From Lachnospiraceae bacterium UBA2864 (lineage in GTDB: Bacteria; Bacillota; Clostridia; Lachnospirales; Lachnospiraceae): DNA of 31,676 bases. Below are positions 24,520 to 31,676 of this stretch, piece after piece. The translations under genes and the position numbers were made by a program. The stretch is from assembly GCA_002350525.1 (NCBI GenBank), contig DEFA01000021.1, forward strand, positions 155,781 to 187,456. Direction: 5' to 3'. The notes below the pieces were generated by a model, which was not told the DNA's origin, searched no databases, and was given only the letters and a program-made list of their open reading frames with translations. Position 1 is the stretch's first letter. Each line of letters begins with the position of its first letter.

Positions 24520-24545
24520 AGCTGCCGTGTCACGGCGGCTTTTTT
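24520..24545 (+). terminator. Terminator of the precursor operon
   Basis: A 9-bp stem (AGCTGCCGT/ACGGCGGCT with one G-T pair) and 3-base loop are followed by TTTTTT. Confidence 0.9.
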
Positions 24546-24570
24546 CTTATGTTTTTTCCGACATGCAAGG

Positions 24571-24599
24571 TTGAAATATACCGGACATACTGTTATGCT
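24571..24599 (+). promoter_or_regulatory. Promoter of the OmpR-type regulator gene
   Basis: TTGAAA (24571..24576) and TATGCT (24594..24599) are 17 bp apart, directly after the precursor-operon terminator. Confidence 0.5.
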
Positions 24600-24654
24600 T
24601 TTTATGTATTTGGAGATTATAACGCGAATATCAAGTTCGTTTCAGAGGATATAT

Positions 24655-25359
24655 ATGGAAAGCAGAAGAATTCTTATAGTTGAAGATGATAAGGAAATCC
24701 GTGAACTTCTGGGAACTTATCTCGGAGGTCAGGGATATGATATAGATTATGCGGAGAACGGTCTTACCGCAGACAGAAAGCTTATGGAATATCTTGGAGG
24801 AAGAAGCACGGAACCGCTCAGTCTCGTACTTCTTGATATCATGCTGCCGCTTATGAGTGGAGATCAGATACTTCAGAAGCTGAGAGAGAAGTCTGATATT
24901 CCGGTGATCATCATATCCGCAAAGGATATGGTGCAGACCAAGATAGATGTCATAAGAATGGGAGCGGATGATTATATCACAAAGCCGTTCGATCTGGGCG
25001 AAGTACTTGTAAGGATCGAAGCCCTTCTGCGCCGCTCGGGGAGTAGAATGTCGGATGCGGATAGACTCTCGGTGAAGGACCTTGTTCTCAGTAAGGGTGA
25101 CGGCAGAGTATTTATAGCAGGTGAAGAGATAGTACTGACATCGAGAGAGTTTGCGATACTTGAACTGCTTCTCTCTTATCCGGATAAGATATTTTCGAAG
25201 GCGAATATCTTCGATGCCATATGGGATGAGGAAAGCGCTGTCTATGACGATAATGCCGTGAAGGTACATATGAGTAATCTCAGAAAGAAGCTTTCTCAAC
25301 ACAGCGGTGAAGAATATATAGAGACCGTGTGGGGAATGGGCTATCGTCTGGCAAAGTAG
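24655..25359 (+). CDS. OmpR/PhoB-family response regulator (immunity two-component system)
   Basis: A 234-residue regulator with a receiver domain (acidic ED-D at the N-terminus, phospho-acceptor Asp61 in VLLDIMLP, conserved Lys in DDYITKPFD) and a C-terminal winged-helix domain (ILTSREFAILELLL-type segment and AVKVHMSNLRKKL recognition region). The ATG at 24655 follows AGAGG by six bases, and in-frame starts upstream run through the promoter and terminator. The next genes are a LanF-type ATPase, a permease and a histidine kinase, the usual layout of peptide-sensing detoxification modules. It likely activates the promoter at about 25390..25430, which has tandem 11-bp repeats. Confidence 0.9.
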   Translation: MESRRILIVEDDKEIRELLGTYLGGQGYDIDYAENGLTADRKLMEYLGGRSTEPLSLVLLDIMLPLMSGDQILQKLREKSDIPVIIISAKDMVQTKIDVIRMGADDYITKPFDLGEVLVRIEALLRRSGSRMSDADRLSVKDLVLSKGDGRVFIAGEEIVLTSREFAILELLLSYPDKIFSKANIFDAIWDEESAVYDDNAVKVHMSNLRKKLSQHSGEEYIETVWGMGYRLAK

Positions 25360-25390
25360 ATCATATAAATTTACAAACGTAAAGGGGAGT

Positions 25391-25431
25391 CTTAACCTTT
25401 TCTAAACCTTTATATCTTAAAGTAGCATTAT
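25391..25431 (+). promoter_or_regulatory. Tandem-repeat operator and candidate promoter of the ATPase-permease-kinase genes
   Basis: AACCTTT occurs at 25394 and 25405 (CTTAACCTTTTCTAAACCTT region), an 11-bp period typical of OmpR/PhoB-family sites. A CATTAT -10-like element lies at 25426. A second -10-like TATAAC is at 25458. Binding by the regulator encoded just upstream is inferred. Confidence 0.5.
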
Positions 25432-25504
25432 CGAAGATCGAAGCGGACACATAATTGTATAACAAATGTGGTACGAAAGAGATTTAGAAAAGGAAGGATA
25501 AGAG

Positions 25505-26413
25505 ATGGAATATGTTATGGAGCTTGAAGGACTGACAAAGTCCTTCGGCAGAAAAAAGGCGGTAGATAACTTCTCTCTCAAAATGGAGAAGGGGCATATC
25601 TACGGACTTATCGGACCGAACGGTGCGGGTAAGACCACCATCATGAAAATGATGGCCGGACTTACGGAACCGGATTCCGGTAATATGAAATTCTTCGGCT
25701 CGGAACAGGTCGAGAAGAAACGCAGTCGTATGAGCTTTATCATAGAAGAGCCCTATATGGAAATGAATATGACTGCACGGGAAAACATGAAGTATCTCAT
25801 GTATCTGAGAGGCGTTGCCGACGAGAAGAGGATAGATGAACTTCTGGAATATGTAGGACTGGCCGAGACAGGTAAGAAAACAGCCGGCAAGTTCTCTCTC
25901 GGAATGAGACAGAGACTCGGACTTGCCATGTCGCTTCTCTCCAAGCCGGAGATCATGGTCCTCGATGAACCCATCAACGGTCTGGACCCGGAAGGAATCC
26001 TGGATATAAGAAAGATGCTGGCAGAGCTTTCCGCAAAAGAGAATATGACCATACTTATATCGAGTCATATACTGAAGGAGCTTTCGGCACTCTGTACAGA
26101 TTATGCCATAGTCCGTGAGGGAAGACTCCTAGAGGAGCTTTCCGCAGAAGAACTTATGGCTAAGACAAGAAGCTATGTGGTGATGGCAACAAACGATATA
26201 AACAGAACTACGGCGGTTCTGGAAGAAAAGCTCGGTATCCGTGAATATAAGGTTACCTACGAAAATGAAATTCTGATATATGAAAGGCTGGATGAGATAG
26301 AGACTTTGTCCAAAACAGTTACTGACAGTGGCCTTATCATTACCAGGCTGAATCCGGAGGGCGAAAGTCTTGAGGAATATTATATCGGAAAGGTAGGTGG
26401 CGAAAATGAATAG
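25505..26413 (+). CDS. LanF/BcrA-type ABC ATPase (second immunity candidate)
   Basis: A 302-residue ATPase with Walker A GPNGAGKTT (37-45), signature FSLGMRQR near 130, Walker B IMVLDEPINGLD and an E-loop (FIIEEPYMEMN, 78-88) instead of the normal Q-loop, the hallmark reported for lantibiotic immunity transporters. A long C-terminal extension of about 90 residues resembles that of bacitracin-type BcrA. AAGGA precedes the ATG at 25505. The stop overlaps the start of the permease gene by 8 bp. It is a diverged homologue of the ATPase at 21142 (same GPNGAGKT, SLGMRQRLG and DPEGI motifs). Proximity to the precursors and E-loop support protection from lantibiotic. Whether that is the producer's own or a rival's is open. 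Confidence 0.87.
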   Translation: MEYVMELEGLTKSFGRKKAVDNFSLKMEKGHIYGLIGPNGAGKTTIMKMMAGLTEPDSGNMKFFGSEQVEKKRSRMSFIIEEPYMEMNMTARENMKYLMYLRGVADEKRIDELLEYVGLAETGKKTAGKFSLGMRQRLGLAMSLLSKPEIMVLDEPINGLDPEGILDIRKMLAELSAKENMTILISSHILKELSALCTDYAIVREGRLLEELSAEELMAKTRSYVVMATNDINRTTAVLEEKLGIREYKVTYENEILIYERLDEIETLSKTVTDSGLIITRLNPEGESLEEYYIGKVGGENE

Positions 26414-27191
26414 ACTTATAAGAGCAGAACTATATCGTTTCAGGCATACAGGTCATTACTTCTGGTATGTGATATTCGGAATGGTGATCGCGGCGGCGAT
26501 ACCTTTCCTCTCATGCATCGATCTTCTGGATAAGGATCTGGGAGTGTTACTCGGAAGAAGTATTGACGGAGTAGAGATCGGTGGTGAGATGGCGGCGGAT
26601 GCTTCCATACTGCTGCTGCTTATGGTGCTGCCTCCGATCGTAGCGGTTTTTTCCGGACAACTGTATAACAGGGGAAAGATCGGATACTATGAGATCATGG
26701 CAGGCAACAGTCCGAGCAGGATCATTTTAAGCAAAGTATTAACAGACGGACTGATATATTCCGTACTTACTTCGATAGCGGTACTTACATTTTATATTTA
26801 TATAGGATTTGCCAACGGACTCGGAGGAATAGAATGTGCTGCGGGCAGAGTCATACTTGAAATAGTACTTATATCACAGACCTGTATCGTAAGCGTAATG
26901 ATCATGATGGCTGCGAGAAAACCGGGAGCTGCGGGAGTGCTGGCATATATAAGATTTATACTCTTTGATTCAATGGTGATCCCGTTCCTTATGTGGCTGG
27001 CAGGAAAGATGGGACTTCCTAAGGTTGCCATGTTTTTCGGATACAGAGCTATGATGAATAAGATGGGGCTTGTGCTTCACGGAACTATTGATACAACGAT
27101 CGTTTTTCAGACGGTATTCGGGTTTATCGGTGAGTTTGTCCTGTGGTATGTTATAATCTACAGCGGAATGAAAAAGAAGAAATATAATTAA
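26406..27191 (+). CDS. ABC-2-type permease, probable LanE/G-like immunity subunit
   Basis: A 261-residue membrane protein with about six spans. It has the short basic N-terminus (MNRLIRAELYRFRHTGHYFW) common to LanE/LanG and BcrB permeases, and a hydrophilic external stretch between the first two spans (LDKDLGVLLGRSIDGVEIGGE). The ATG at 26406 overlaps the ATPase gene by 8 bp, indicating translational coupling. It is followed 11 bp later by the histidine kinase gene. Only one permease is encoded here, so it would act as a homodimer with the ATPase at 25505, or pair with the lone permease at 7681. Confidence 0.82.
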   Translation: MNRLIRAELYRFRHTGHYFWYVIFGMVIAAAIPFLSCIDLLDKDLGVLLGRSIDGVEIGGEMAADASILLLLMVLPPIVAVFSGQLYNRGKIGYYEIMAGNSPSRIILSKVLTDGLIYSVLTSIAVLTFYIYIGFANGLGGIECAAGRVILEIVLISQTCIVSVMIMMAARKPGAAGVLAYIRFILFDSMVIPFLMWLAGKMGLPKVAMFFGYRAMMNKMGLVLHGTIDTTIVFQTVFGFIGEFVLWYVIIYSGMKKKKYN

Positions 27192-27202
27192 CGGGTAAAG
27201 AG

Positions 27203-28102
27203 ATGGATGTAATATCACTTACTGTCATTATAATACTGGCGCTTATGGTGATGATCCTGATAGGGCAGATCAAGATGAACAAGAAACAGATTGAGTCTTT
27301 TAAGGATCAGCTCCATGAGATAAGGACAGAGAATCAGAATACACTGATAAGCGTGGACAGTTTCAGCAGAGAATATGTGGAGCTTTCCAAAGAGCTTCAG
27401 CACTATGTGGATGATGAGAAGAGATTAATAGAAAAAGCGGAGGAGGACCGGCAGTCAGTCAATATGATGGTTGCCGGCATCTCGCATGATTTCAGGACGC
27501 CGCTTACCGCTGCCACGGGATATCTTCAGATGGCACAGCAGTCGGGAAAGCTTCCCAAGGAGGAAGCGGAGTATGTCGATACCGCTCTTCGTAAGATGAA
27601 GTATCTGCGTGAGCTGTCAGATGAATTCTTTACGCTTTCCCTTATCGATAAACCGGAAGAGGATGAGGGAAATGTGGTCTCGCTTAAGAAGATACTTGAG
27701 GAAGTTACCCTCGGACAGTATGAATGGATAGAGAAGAGGGGAATCGAGTTCTCGGCGGGAATAACGGATGATCCTTGCGAGATAAGTGCATCTGAAGTGG
27801 ATATCATAAGGCTTCTTGAAAATATATATTCAAATGCGAGGAAGTATGCAAAGAGTTATCTTCATGTAGAGCTTGATAGGCCGCAGGTTGGCAAGACAGT
27901 GCTCTCTGTAAGCAACGATACCGAGATAATCAGAAAAGAGGATGTAGACAGTGTATTTAAGCCTTTCCATCGTGCCTCTTCGGGAGAAGCAGAAGGAAGC
28001 GGACTGGGACTTTATATAGCGAAGAAGATTACGGAGAAATATGGGGGAGAGATAACGGCAGAGCTGGATGAGAACGTATTCAGTATTTTTGTTTTCTTGT
28101 AA
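27203..28102 (+). CDS. Histidine kinase of the immunity two-component system
   Basis: A 299-residue kinase with one N-terminal hydrophobic span (residues 3-21), a coiled-coil linker to about residue 85, a HisKA domain with phospho-acceptor His95 (GISHDFRTPLTA), and an ATPase domain with N-box NIYSNARKYA and G-box GSGLGLYIAKK. It lacks an extracellular sensor domain, as do intramembrane-sensing kinases that depend on a partner ABC transporter for peptide detection. The adjacent transporter genes fit that. It is the last gene of the operon, before the terminator at 28138, and its regulator is the OmpR-type protein at 24655. Confidence 0.9.
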   Translation: MDVISLTVIIILALMVMILIGQIKMNKKQIESFKDQLHEIRTENQNTLISVDSFSREYVELSKELQHYVDDEKRLIEKAEEDRQSVNMMVAGISHDFRTPLTAATGYLQMAQQSGKLPKEEAEYVDTALRKMKYLRELSDEFFTLSLIDKPEEDEGNVVSLKKILEEVTLGQYEWIEKRGIEFSAGITDDPCEISASEVDIIRLLENIYSNARKYAKSYLHVELDRPQVGKTVLSVSNDTEIIRKEDVDSVFKPFHRASSGEAEGSGLGLYIAKKITEKYGGEITAELDENVFSIFVFL

Positions 28103-28137
28103 AAGTATAGTGAGTTGAATGATTATATAAAACGAAC

Positions 28138-28166
28138 GCCCGGGAATCGCATTCCCGGGCTGGTTT
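28138..28166. terminator. Strong hairpin terminator between convergent genes
   Basis: A perfect 10-bp stem (GCCCGGGAAT/ATTCCCGGGC) with a CGC loop is followed by TGGTTTTGTTTT. It ends the kinase operon and probably also the minus-strand gene that stops at 28171. Confidence 0.88.
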
Positions 28167-28170
28167 TGTT

Positions 28171-28950
28171 TTACTTCTTTTTCTTTTTACCGTTTTTGTT
28201 TTTATTGTTGCTGTTGTTCTTGCTCTTGTTGTCGGCGTTTTTGCTGCTATTGTTGTTTTCGTTCTTTGATGAGTTTTGGGATCCTTTATCCGGTTCTTCA
28301 TCATTATTATCCTCATCCGAACCGGCTCCGGTCAACTTGAGGAAAATCTGGTTGATGAAGAAGCAGTTGATGTAGGCCAGCAGTGCAAATCCGAAGAAGA
28401 GCAGTATACTGAAAACACCTACAAGCCACTCACCGCTTTTAACAGCAAGCTTTGCTATAAGGAGCGGTATAACTATTGCATAGATTGTTACCGGAACATG
28501 ACTTATGCTTATCAGTATTGCATTTGTCCATGTCCTCTTCACTTTGTCCGGATAGGCAGATATCATCGGGAATGAATAGATAAATATTGACGCCACGATG
28601 AATAAGAATATCCATACCGGAATCTGCAGCAGTTTATACTGAGCATCAATCTTTGTGAAAATAACATATAAGTCGGTAATCAGGAAAGCACCGGTAAGGA
28701 GAACCAAAAGCCAGGTGAGCGTTGATTCCTTGAAATGCTTTTTAAATGCATCGAAGTAGTCCTTTACTACAGAAGGCTCTTCCCTGCGTACCATTTTAAG
28801 AGTTACACGGCAAAGTCCCGTCAGTGAAGCGCCGATCGTTATTATAGGAAGTGATGTGGCGATGAACAGGAGATTTACCATTATAAGATTACATAGTCCT
28901 CCGAGTATACGGAATATAAGCATATCGGAGAGATTACGACGTTGATTCAT
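28171..28950 (-). CDS. DUF624 (YesL-family) membrane protein with Asn/Lys/Ser tail
   Basis: A 259-residue integral membrane protein. Five or six spans occupy residues 12 to about 205, starting with the DUF624 pattern (FRILGGLCNLIMVNLLFIA, then LPIITIGASLTGLC). YesL-type proteins are commonly encoded beside carbohydrate ABC transporter and glycoside genes, but their role is not established. After about residue 208 the protein ends in a low-complexity tail rich in Asn, Asp, Ser and Lys (DEDNNDEEPDKGSQNSS and on to GKKKKK), which is unusual for the family. It lies 14 bp after the epimerase gene, so the two form a minus-strand operon. Confidence 0.82.
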   Translation of the reverse strand: MNQRRNLSDMLIFRILGGLCNLIMVNLLFIATSLPIITIGASLTGLCRVTLKMVRREEPSVVKDYFDAFKKHFKESTLTWLLVLLTGAFLITDLYVIFTKIDAQYKLLQIPVWIFLFIVASIFIYSFPMISAYPDKVKRTWTNAILISISHVPVTIYAIVIPLLIAKLAVKSGEWLVGVFSILLFFGFALLAYINCFFINQIFLKLTGAGSDEDNNDEEPDKGSQNSSKNENNNSSKNADNKSKNNSNNKNKNGKKKKK

Positions 28951-28964
28951 TTATATGTTCTCCT

Positions 28965-30005
28965 TTACTCTGCGGAGAAGGAAAGAACTGTCTCTGACAG
29001 ATACTTCTCACCCGGTCTGAGAATCGGAGATTCAAAATGCGGATCGTTGATCGCATTTGGTGTATACTGAGGCTCGATTGCGAAGCCATATCTGAAGTCG
29101 TATTCTGTTCCGCCTTTTCCTGCATGCTTTGTAATGAAGTTACCGGTATAGAACTGCATACCCTGCTGATTGGAAGAAACCTTCATAACTATACCGCTCT
29201 TATCTGCGGTAAATACACCGAAAGGTCTGAGTGTTCCGTGGTCTCCGTCCATAACAAAGTTGTGATCGTAACCGCCTGCAAATACAAGCTGTTCGTTTTC
29301 TTCGTCGATATCCTGACCGATGGTCTTAGCGGTTCTGAAATCGAAAGGTGTTCCGGTAACATCCATCTCTTCGCCTGTAGGAATAGCCTGCTCATCAACT
29401 GCAGGATTGATATTCGAAGCGAACAGCTGAACCTTATGCTTCTCGATACTTCCCTGATCATGCCCGTTAAGGTTGTAATATGTATGACTTGCGAAGTTTG
29501 CGATAGTAGCTTTATCGGTTGTAGCTTCAAATGTCATCTTAAGGGAATTGTCCTCTGTGATCTGATATGTTACAGCGGCTTCCATGTTTCCGGGGAATCC
29601 GTTCTCCATATCAGGGCTGAAGTAAGTAAACTTTACTGTAGACTCATCAATCTCTTCACCCTTCCAGACAACCTTGTCAAATCCCATCGGACCACTGTGA
29701 AGATTGTTATCATTATCATTTACAAGAAGAGGATAAGATACACCGTCTATAGTATAGGTAGCTTTTGCGATACGATTTGCATTTCTTCCTACTATACATC
29801 CGAAGTAGAAGGTGTTGTCTTCATATTCTTTTACAGTGTCATAACCGAGTACAACGTCTACAGGGTTGCCTGATTTATCGGGAACAGTGATTCCCGTAAC
29901 AGTTGCACCATACTCAATAATAGATACAGACATATCTTGTGCATTTTTTATGGTAAAAATGTGCACATCGATACCGTCTTTTGTTTTGTCAAAAATAGCT
30001 CTCAT
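28965..30005 (-). CDS. galM: Aldose 1-epimerase (mutarotase)
   Basis: A 346-residue enzyme that interconverts the alpha and beta anomers of aldoses such as galactose, glucose or xylose. The family landmarks are in place: RNANRI near 74-79, substrate-binding His103 in NNLHSG, catalytic acid His174 in ASHTYYNLNG, DHNFV near 247 and catalytic base Glu311 in GFAIEPQ. The ATG at 30005 is chosen because AAAGGGG precedes it. A TTG at 30023 would include that site in the coding region. It is first in a minus-strand pair with the DUF624 gene and divergent from the sugar-binding lipoprotein gene. Confidence 0.93.
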   Translation of the reverse strand: MRAIFDKTKDGIDVHIFTIKNAQDMSVSIIEYGATVTGITVPDKSGNPVDVVLGYDTVKEYEDNTFYFGCIVGRNANRIAKATYTIDGVSYPLLVNDNDNNLHSGPMGFDKVVWKGEEIDESTVKFTYFSPDMENGFPGNMEAAVTYQITEDNSLKMTFEATTDKATIANFASHTYYNLNGHDQGSIEKHKVQLFASNINPAVDEQAIPTGEEMDVTGTPFDFRTAKTIGQDIDEENEQLVFAGGYDHNFVMDGDHGTLRPFGVFTADKSGIVMKVSSNQQGMQFYTGNFITKHAGKGGTEYDFRYGFAIEPQYTPNAINDPHFESPILRPGEKYLSETVLSFSAE

Positions 30006-30081
30006 TTGGGCGGCCCCTTTCAAATATTTTAGTTAAAGTATACATAAATTGTTCTAAAAATCACCTGTTTTAGTCTATAAT

Positions 30082-30144
30082 AGCAATTTTTGTTAAAGAT
30101 ACAGCAATTTCTGGTAAGTATTGCTTGTGCAATTTTCATATAAT
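30082..30144 (+). promoter_or_regulatory. Candidate operator (21-bp direct repeat) and promoter of the sugar-binding protein
   Basis: AGCAATTTTTGTTAA (30082) and AGCAATTTCTGGTAA (30103) are direct repeats 21 bp apart, with TATAAT at 30139..30144. The proximal repeat lies where a -35 would be, and there is no good -35 sequence. This is the layout of an AraC-type activator site. The regulator gene is not in the window. It is a different motif from the LytTR sites. Confidence 0.45.
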
Positions 30145-30214
30145 AGAACAAGACCAAATAAAGCATGCTTGGTTAGAAGAAGATTGAATTATCTTTATGA
30201 AGGAGGATTTCTAA

Positions 30215-31669
30215 ATGAAGAAGTTTAGAAGAGCAGCTGCGGTATCACTTAGCGCATGTATGATGGTATCCGCATTTGCAGGTTGTGGCAGTGAGCCAGC
30301 AACAGAGGCAGCAACATCAGCAGCAACAGAAGCAGCAACAGAGGCAGCTACAGAAGCAGCTACAGAAGCAGCTACAGAGGCAGCTACAGAGGCAACATCA
30401 GGTGAGAAGGAAGTTATCAATCTCTGGACATTCACAGACGAAGTTCCAAAGATGGTTGACAAGTTCCTTGCAGCTAATCCTGATTTCCCTTACACAGTTA
30501 ATCCAACAATCATCGCTACAACAGATGGTGCTTATCAGCCAGCACTTGATCAGGCACTTGCAGCAGGTGGCGCAGATGCTCCTGACTTTTACTGTGCAGA
30601 GGAAGCTTTCGTTCTTAAGTATACACAGGGCGACATGGCTTCATTCGCAGCTCCTTACGAAGATCTTGGTATCGACGTACAGGCAGAGATCGATGCAGCA
30701 CAGATCGCACCTTACACAGTTGATATCGGAACAAATCCGGATGGTAAGGTTGTAGGACTTGGTTACCAGTCAACAGGTGGTGCATTCATCTACAGACGTT
30801 CAATAGCTAAGGACGTATTCGGAACAGATGATCCAAAGGAAATTGCATCAATCATCGGTGGTGGTTCACAGAGCTGGGATAAGTTCTTTGAAGCAGCTGA
30901 GACTTGCAAGGGCAAGGGTGTTGCAGTTCTTTCAGGAACAGGTGATATCTGGACAGTTATCAAGCACAGCGCTGATCAGGGATGGCTTACAGATGATGGA
31001 AAGCTCCACATCGATCCAAAGATCGAGTCATACATGGACTATGCTAAGACACTTATCGACAACGGTTATACAAACGACACAACTGCATGGGGCGATGCTT
31101 GGTTTGCAGATATGAAGGGTGAAGGCGCTAAGCCGGTATTCGGTTTCTTCGGACCAGCATGGCTCATCAACTACACACTTGCACCTAACTGCGGTGGTGA
31201 GAAGGTTGGTGAAGGTACATATGGTGACTGGGCAGTATGTGAGCCTCCAGTAGGTTTCTTCTGGGGTGGTACATGGCTCATAGCTAACAAGGATTCCGAT
31301 AAGAAGGAAGCAGTAGGACAGATCATCGATTGGATCACACTTAACTGCACAGAAGACGGTCTTCAGTATATGTGGGCTAACGGAACTCTTAACGGCGAAG
31401 GTGGTACAAAGGACGTTGTTGGATCAAACACAGTTCTTGGTATCTCAGATGGTACACTTGACTTCCTCGGCGGACAGGATATGTTCGAGGCATTCATCCC
31501 AGCAAACAGCTATGCAAGTGGTAAGACAATGACTCAGTATGATGAGACAATCAACTCAGCATGGCAGGATCAGGCTGGTCTCTATGCTCATGGCGAGAAG
31601 GATAAGGACACAGCTATTGCTGATTTCAAGACAGACGTTTCAGATAAGCTTGGTATCGAAGCAGAGTAA
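30215..31669 (+). CDS. Extracellular sugar-binding lipoprotein of an ABC importer
   Basis: A 484-residue family 1 solute-binding protein that would capture a sugar or oligosaccharide outside the membrane for an ABC importer, whose permease genes are expected beyond the right edge. The signal peptide (MKKFRRAAAVSLSACMMVSAFAGCG) ends in a lipobox AFAGC, with Cys24 lipidated. It is followed by a linker of about seven repeats of Thr-Glu-Ala-Ala (residues 29-61) acting as a flexible stalk. The mature domain begins EVINLWTFTDEVPK, as in COG1653 proteins. GGAGG precedes the ATG. Codons are those of a highly expressed gene. The ligand cannot be named from sequence. Confidence 0.9.
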   Translation: MKKFRRAAAVSLSACMMVSAFAGCGSEPATEAATSAATEAATEAATEAATEAATEAATEATSGEKEVINLWTFTDEVPKMVDKFLAANPDFPYTVNPTIIATTDGAYQPALDQALAAGGADAPDFYCAEEAFVLKYTQGDMASFAAPYEDLGIDVQAEIDAAQIAPYTVDIGTNPDGKVVGLGYQSTGGAFIYRRSIAKDVFGTDDPKEIASIIGGGSQSWDKFFEAAETCKGKGVAVLSGTGDIWTVIKHSADQGWLTDDGKLHIDPKIESYMDYAKTLIDNGYTNDTTAWGDAWFADMKGEGAKPVFGFFGPAWLINYTLAPNCGGEKVGEGTYGDWAVCEPPVGFFWGGTWLIANKDSDKKEAVGQIIDWITLNCTEDGLQYMWANGTLNGEGGTKDVVGSNTVLGISDGTLDFLGGQDMFEAFIPANSYASGKTMTQYDETINSAWQDQAGLYAHGEKDKDTAIADFKTDVSDKLGIEAE

Positions 31670-31676
31670 TTCTGAA

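Noticed and set aside
24427..24654. N-terminal extension of the OmpR-type regulator by 76 residues.
   Set aside because: It would run through the end of the small membrane protein gene, a terminator and a promoter. The ATG at 24655 has a good ribosome site and starts right at the receiver domain.
25371..25385. AAACGTAAA near the end of the OmpR-type regulator gene as another LytTR half-site.
   Set aside because: It is a single partial match in the wrong context, with no partner at 21 bp. The nearby 11-bp repeats explain the promoter better.
30298..30400. An alternating frame on the minus strand (repeated VAAS) and a plus-strand frame of Gln/Arg repeats.
   Set aside because: Both are out-of-frame readings of the Thr-Glu-Ala-Ala linker codons in the lipoprotein gene.
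1..31676. Insertion sequences, integrase genes or attachment sites marking the lantibiotic locus as a mobile element.
   Set aside because: None seen. The locus edges are simple terminators, so transfer, if any, left no visible element in this window.

Overview
The window looks like a chromosomal segment from a low-to-moderate GC Firmicute of the Lachnospiraceae (Butyrivibrio/Pseudobutyrivibrio-like). This rests on the split transketolase, the DUF624 (YesL) membrane protein, a lipoprotein sugar-binding protein with a Thr-Glu-Ala-Ala linker, strong GGAGG ribosome sites and AGA-rich arginine codons. No rRNA, tRNA, transposase or CRISPR array was seen, and there is no gene-free stretch longer than about 300 bases.

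Flanking metabolism. On the left are the 3' end of a transketolase C-terminal subunit (1..792), a fucose/arabinose isomerase-family protein (858..2339), a small minus-strand protein of unknown function (2448..2948) and a xylulokinase (3170..4624). On the right are a minus-strand pair (DUF624 protein and aldose 1-epimerase, 28171..30005) and a sugar-binding lipoprotein (30215..31669).

Centre (about 4.67 to 28.17 kb). This is a two-peptide class II lantibiotic locus wired to an Agr quorum-sensing system. The structural genes are an alpha precursor (23793..24005; haloduracin-alpha-like with CTLTKEC) and a beta precursor (24041..24223; CPSFKCSSQC tail). They are followed by a 62-residue membrane protein that may give immunity. 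There are two LanM synthetases (10764..13523 and 18012..21125) and, unusually, two LanT peptidase-transporters (8419..10578 and 13520..15643). A cysteine-free peptide with a lanthipeptide-like leader (10562..10753) sits between lanT1 and lanM1. Immunity candidates are a BceAB-type transporter (4808..7552), a permease at 7681 whose likely ATPase lies 13 kb away at 21142, and a second ATPase/permease pair with its own response regulator and histidine kinase (24655..28102).

Control. AgrB (15662), AgrC (16306..17619, minus strand), AgrD (17829..17996) and an AgrA-like LytTR regulator (22088..22810) are scattered among the lan genes. Three promoters, before bceAB, before the permease-lanT1-lanM1-lanT2-agrB operon and before agrD-lanM2, carry LytTR-type 9-bp direct repeats exactly 21 bp apart. 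In two of them the -10 box lies exactly 38 bp after the start of the proximal repeat, and in the third 39 bp. My reading is that the secreted cyclic peptide activates AgrC and the LytTR regulator, which then switches on maturation, export, immunity and the agr genes together. The precursor promoter has related 9-mers in a different arrangement. Each operon ends in a clear hairpin terminator.
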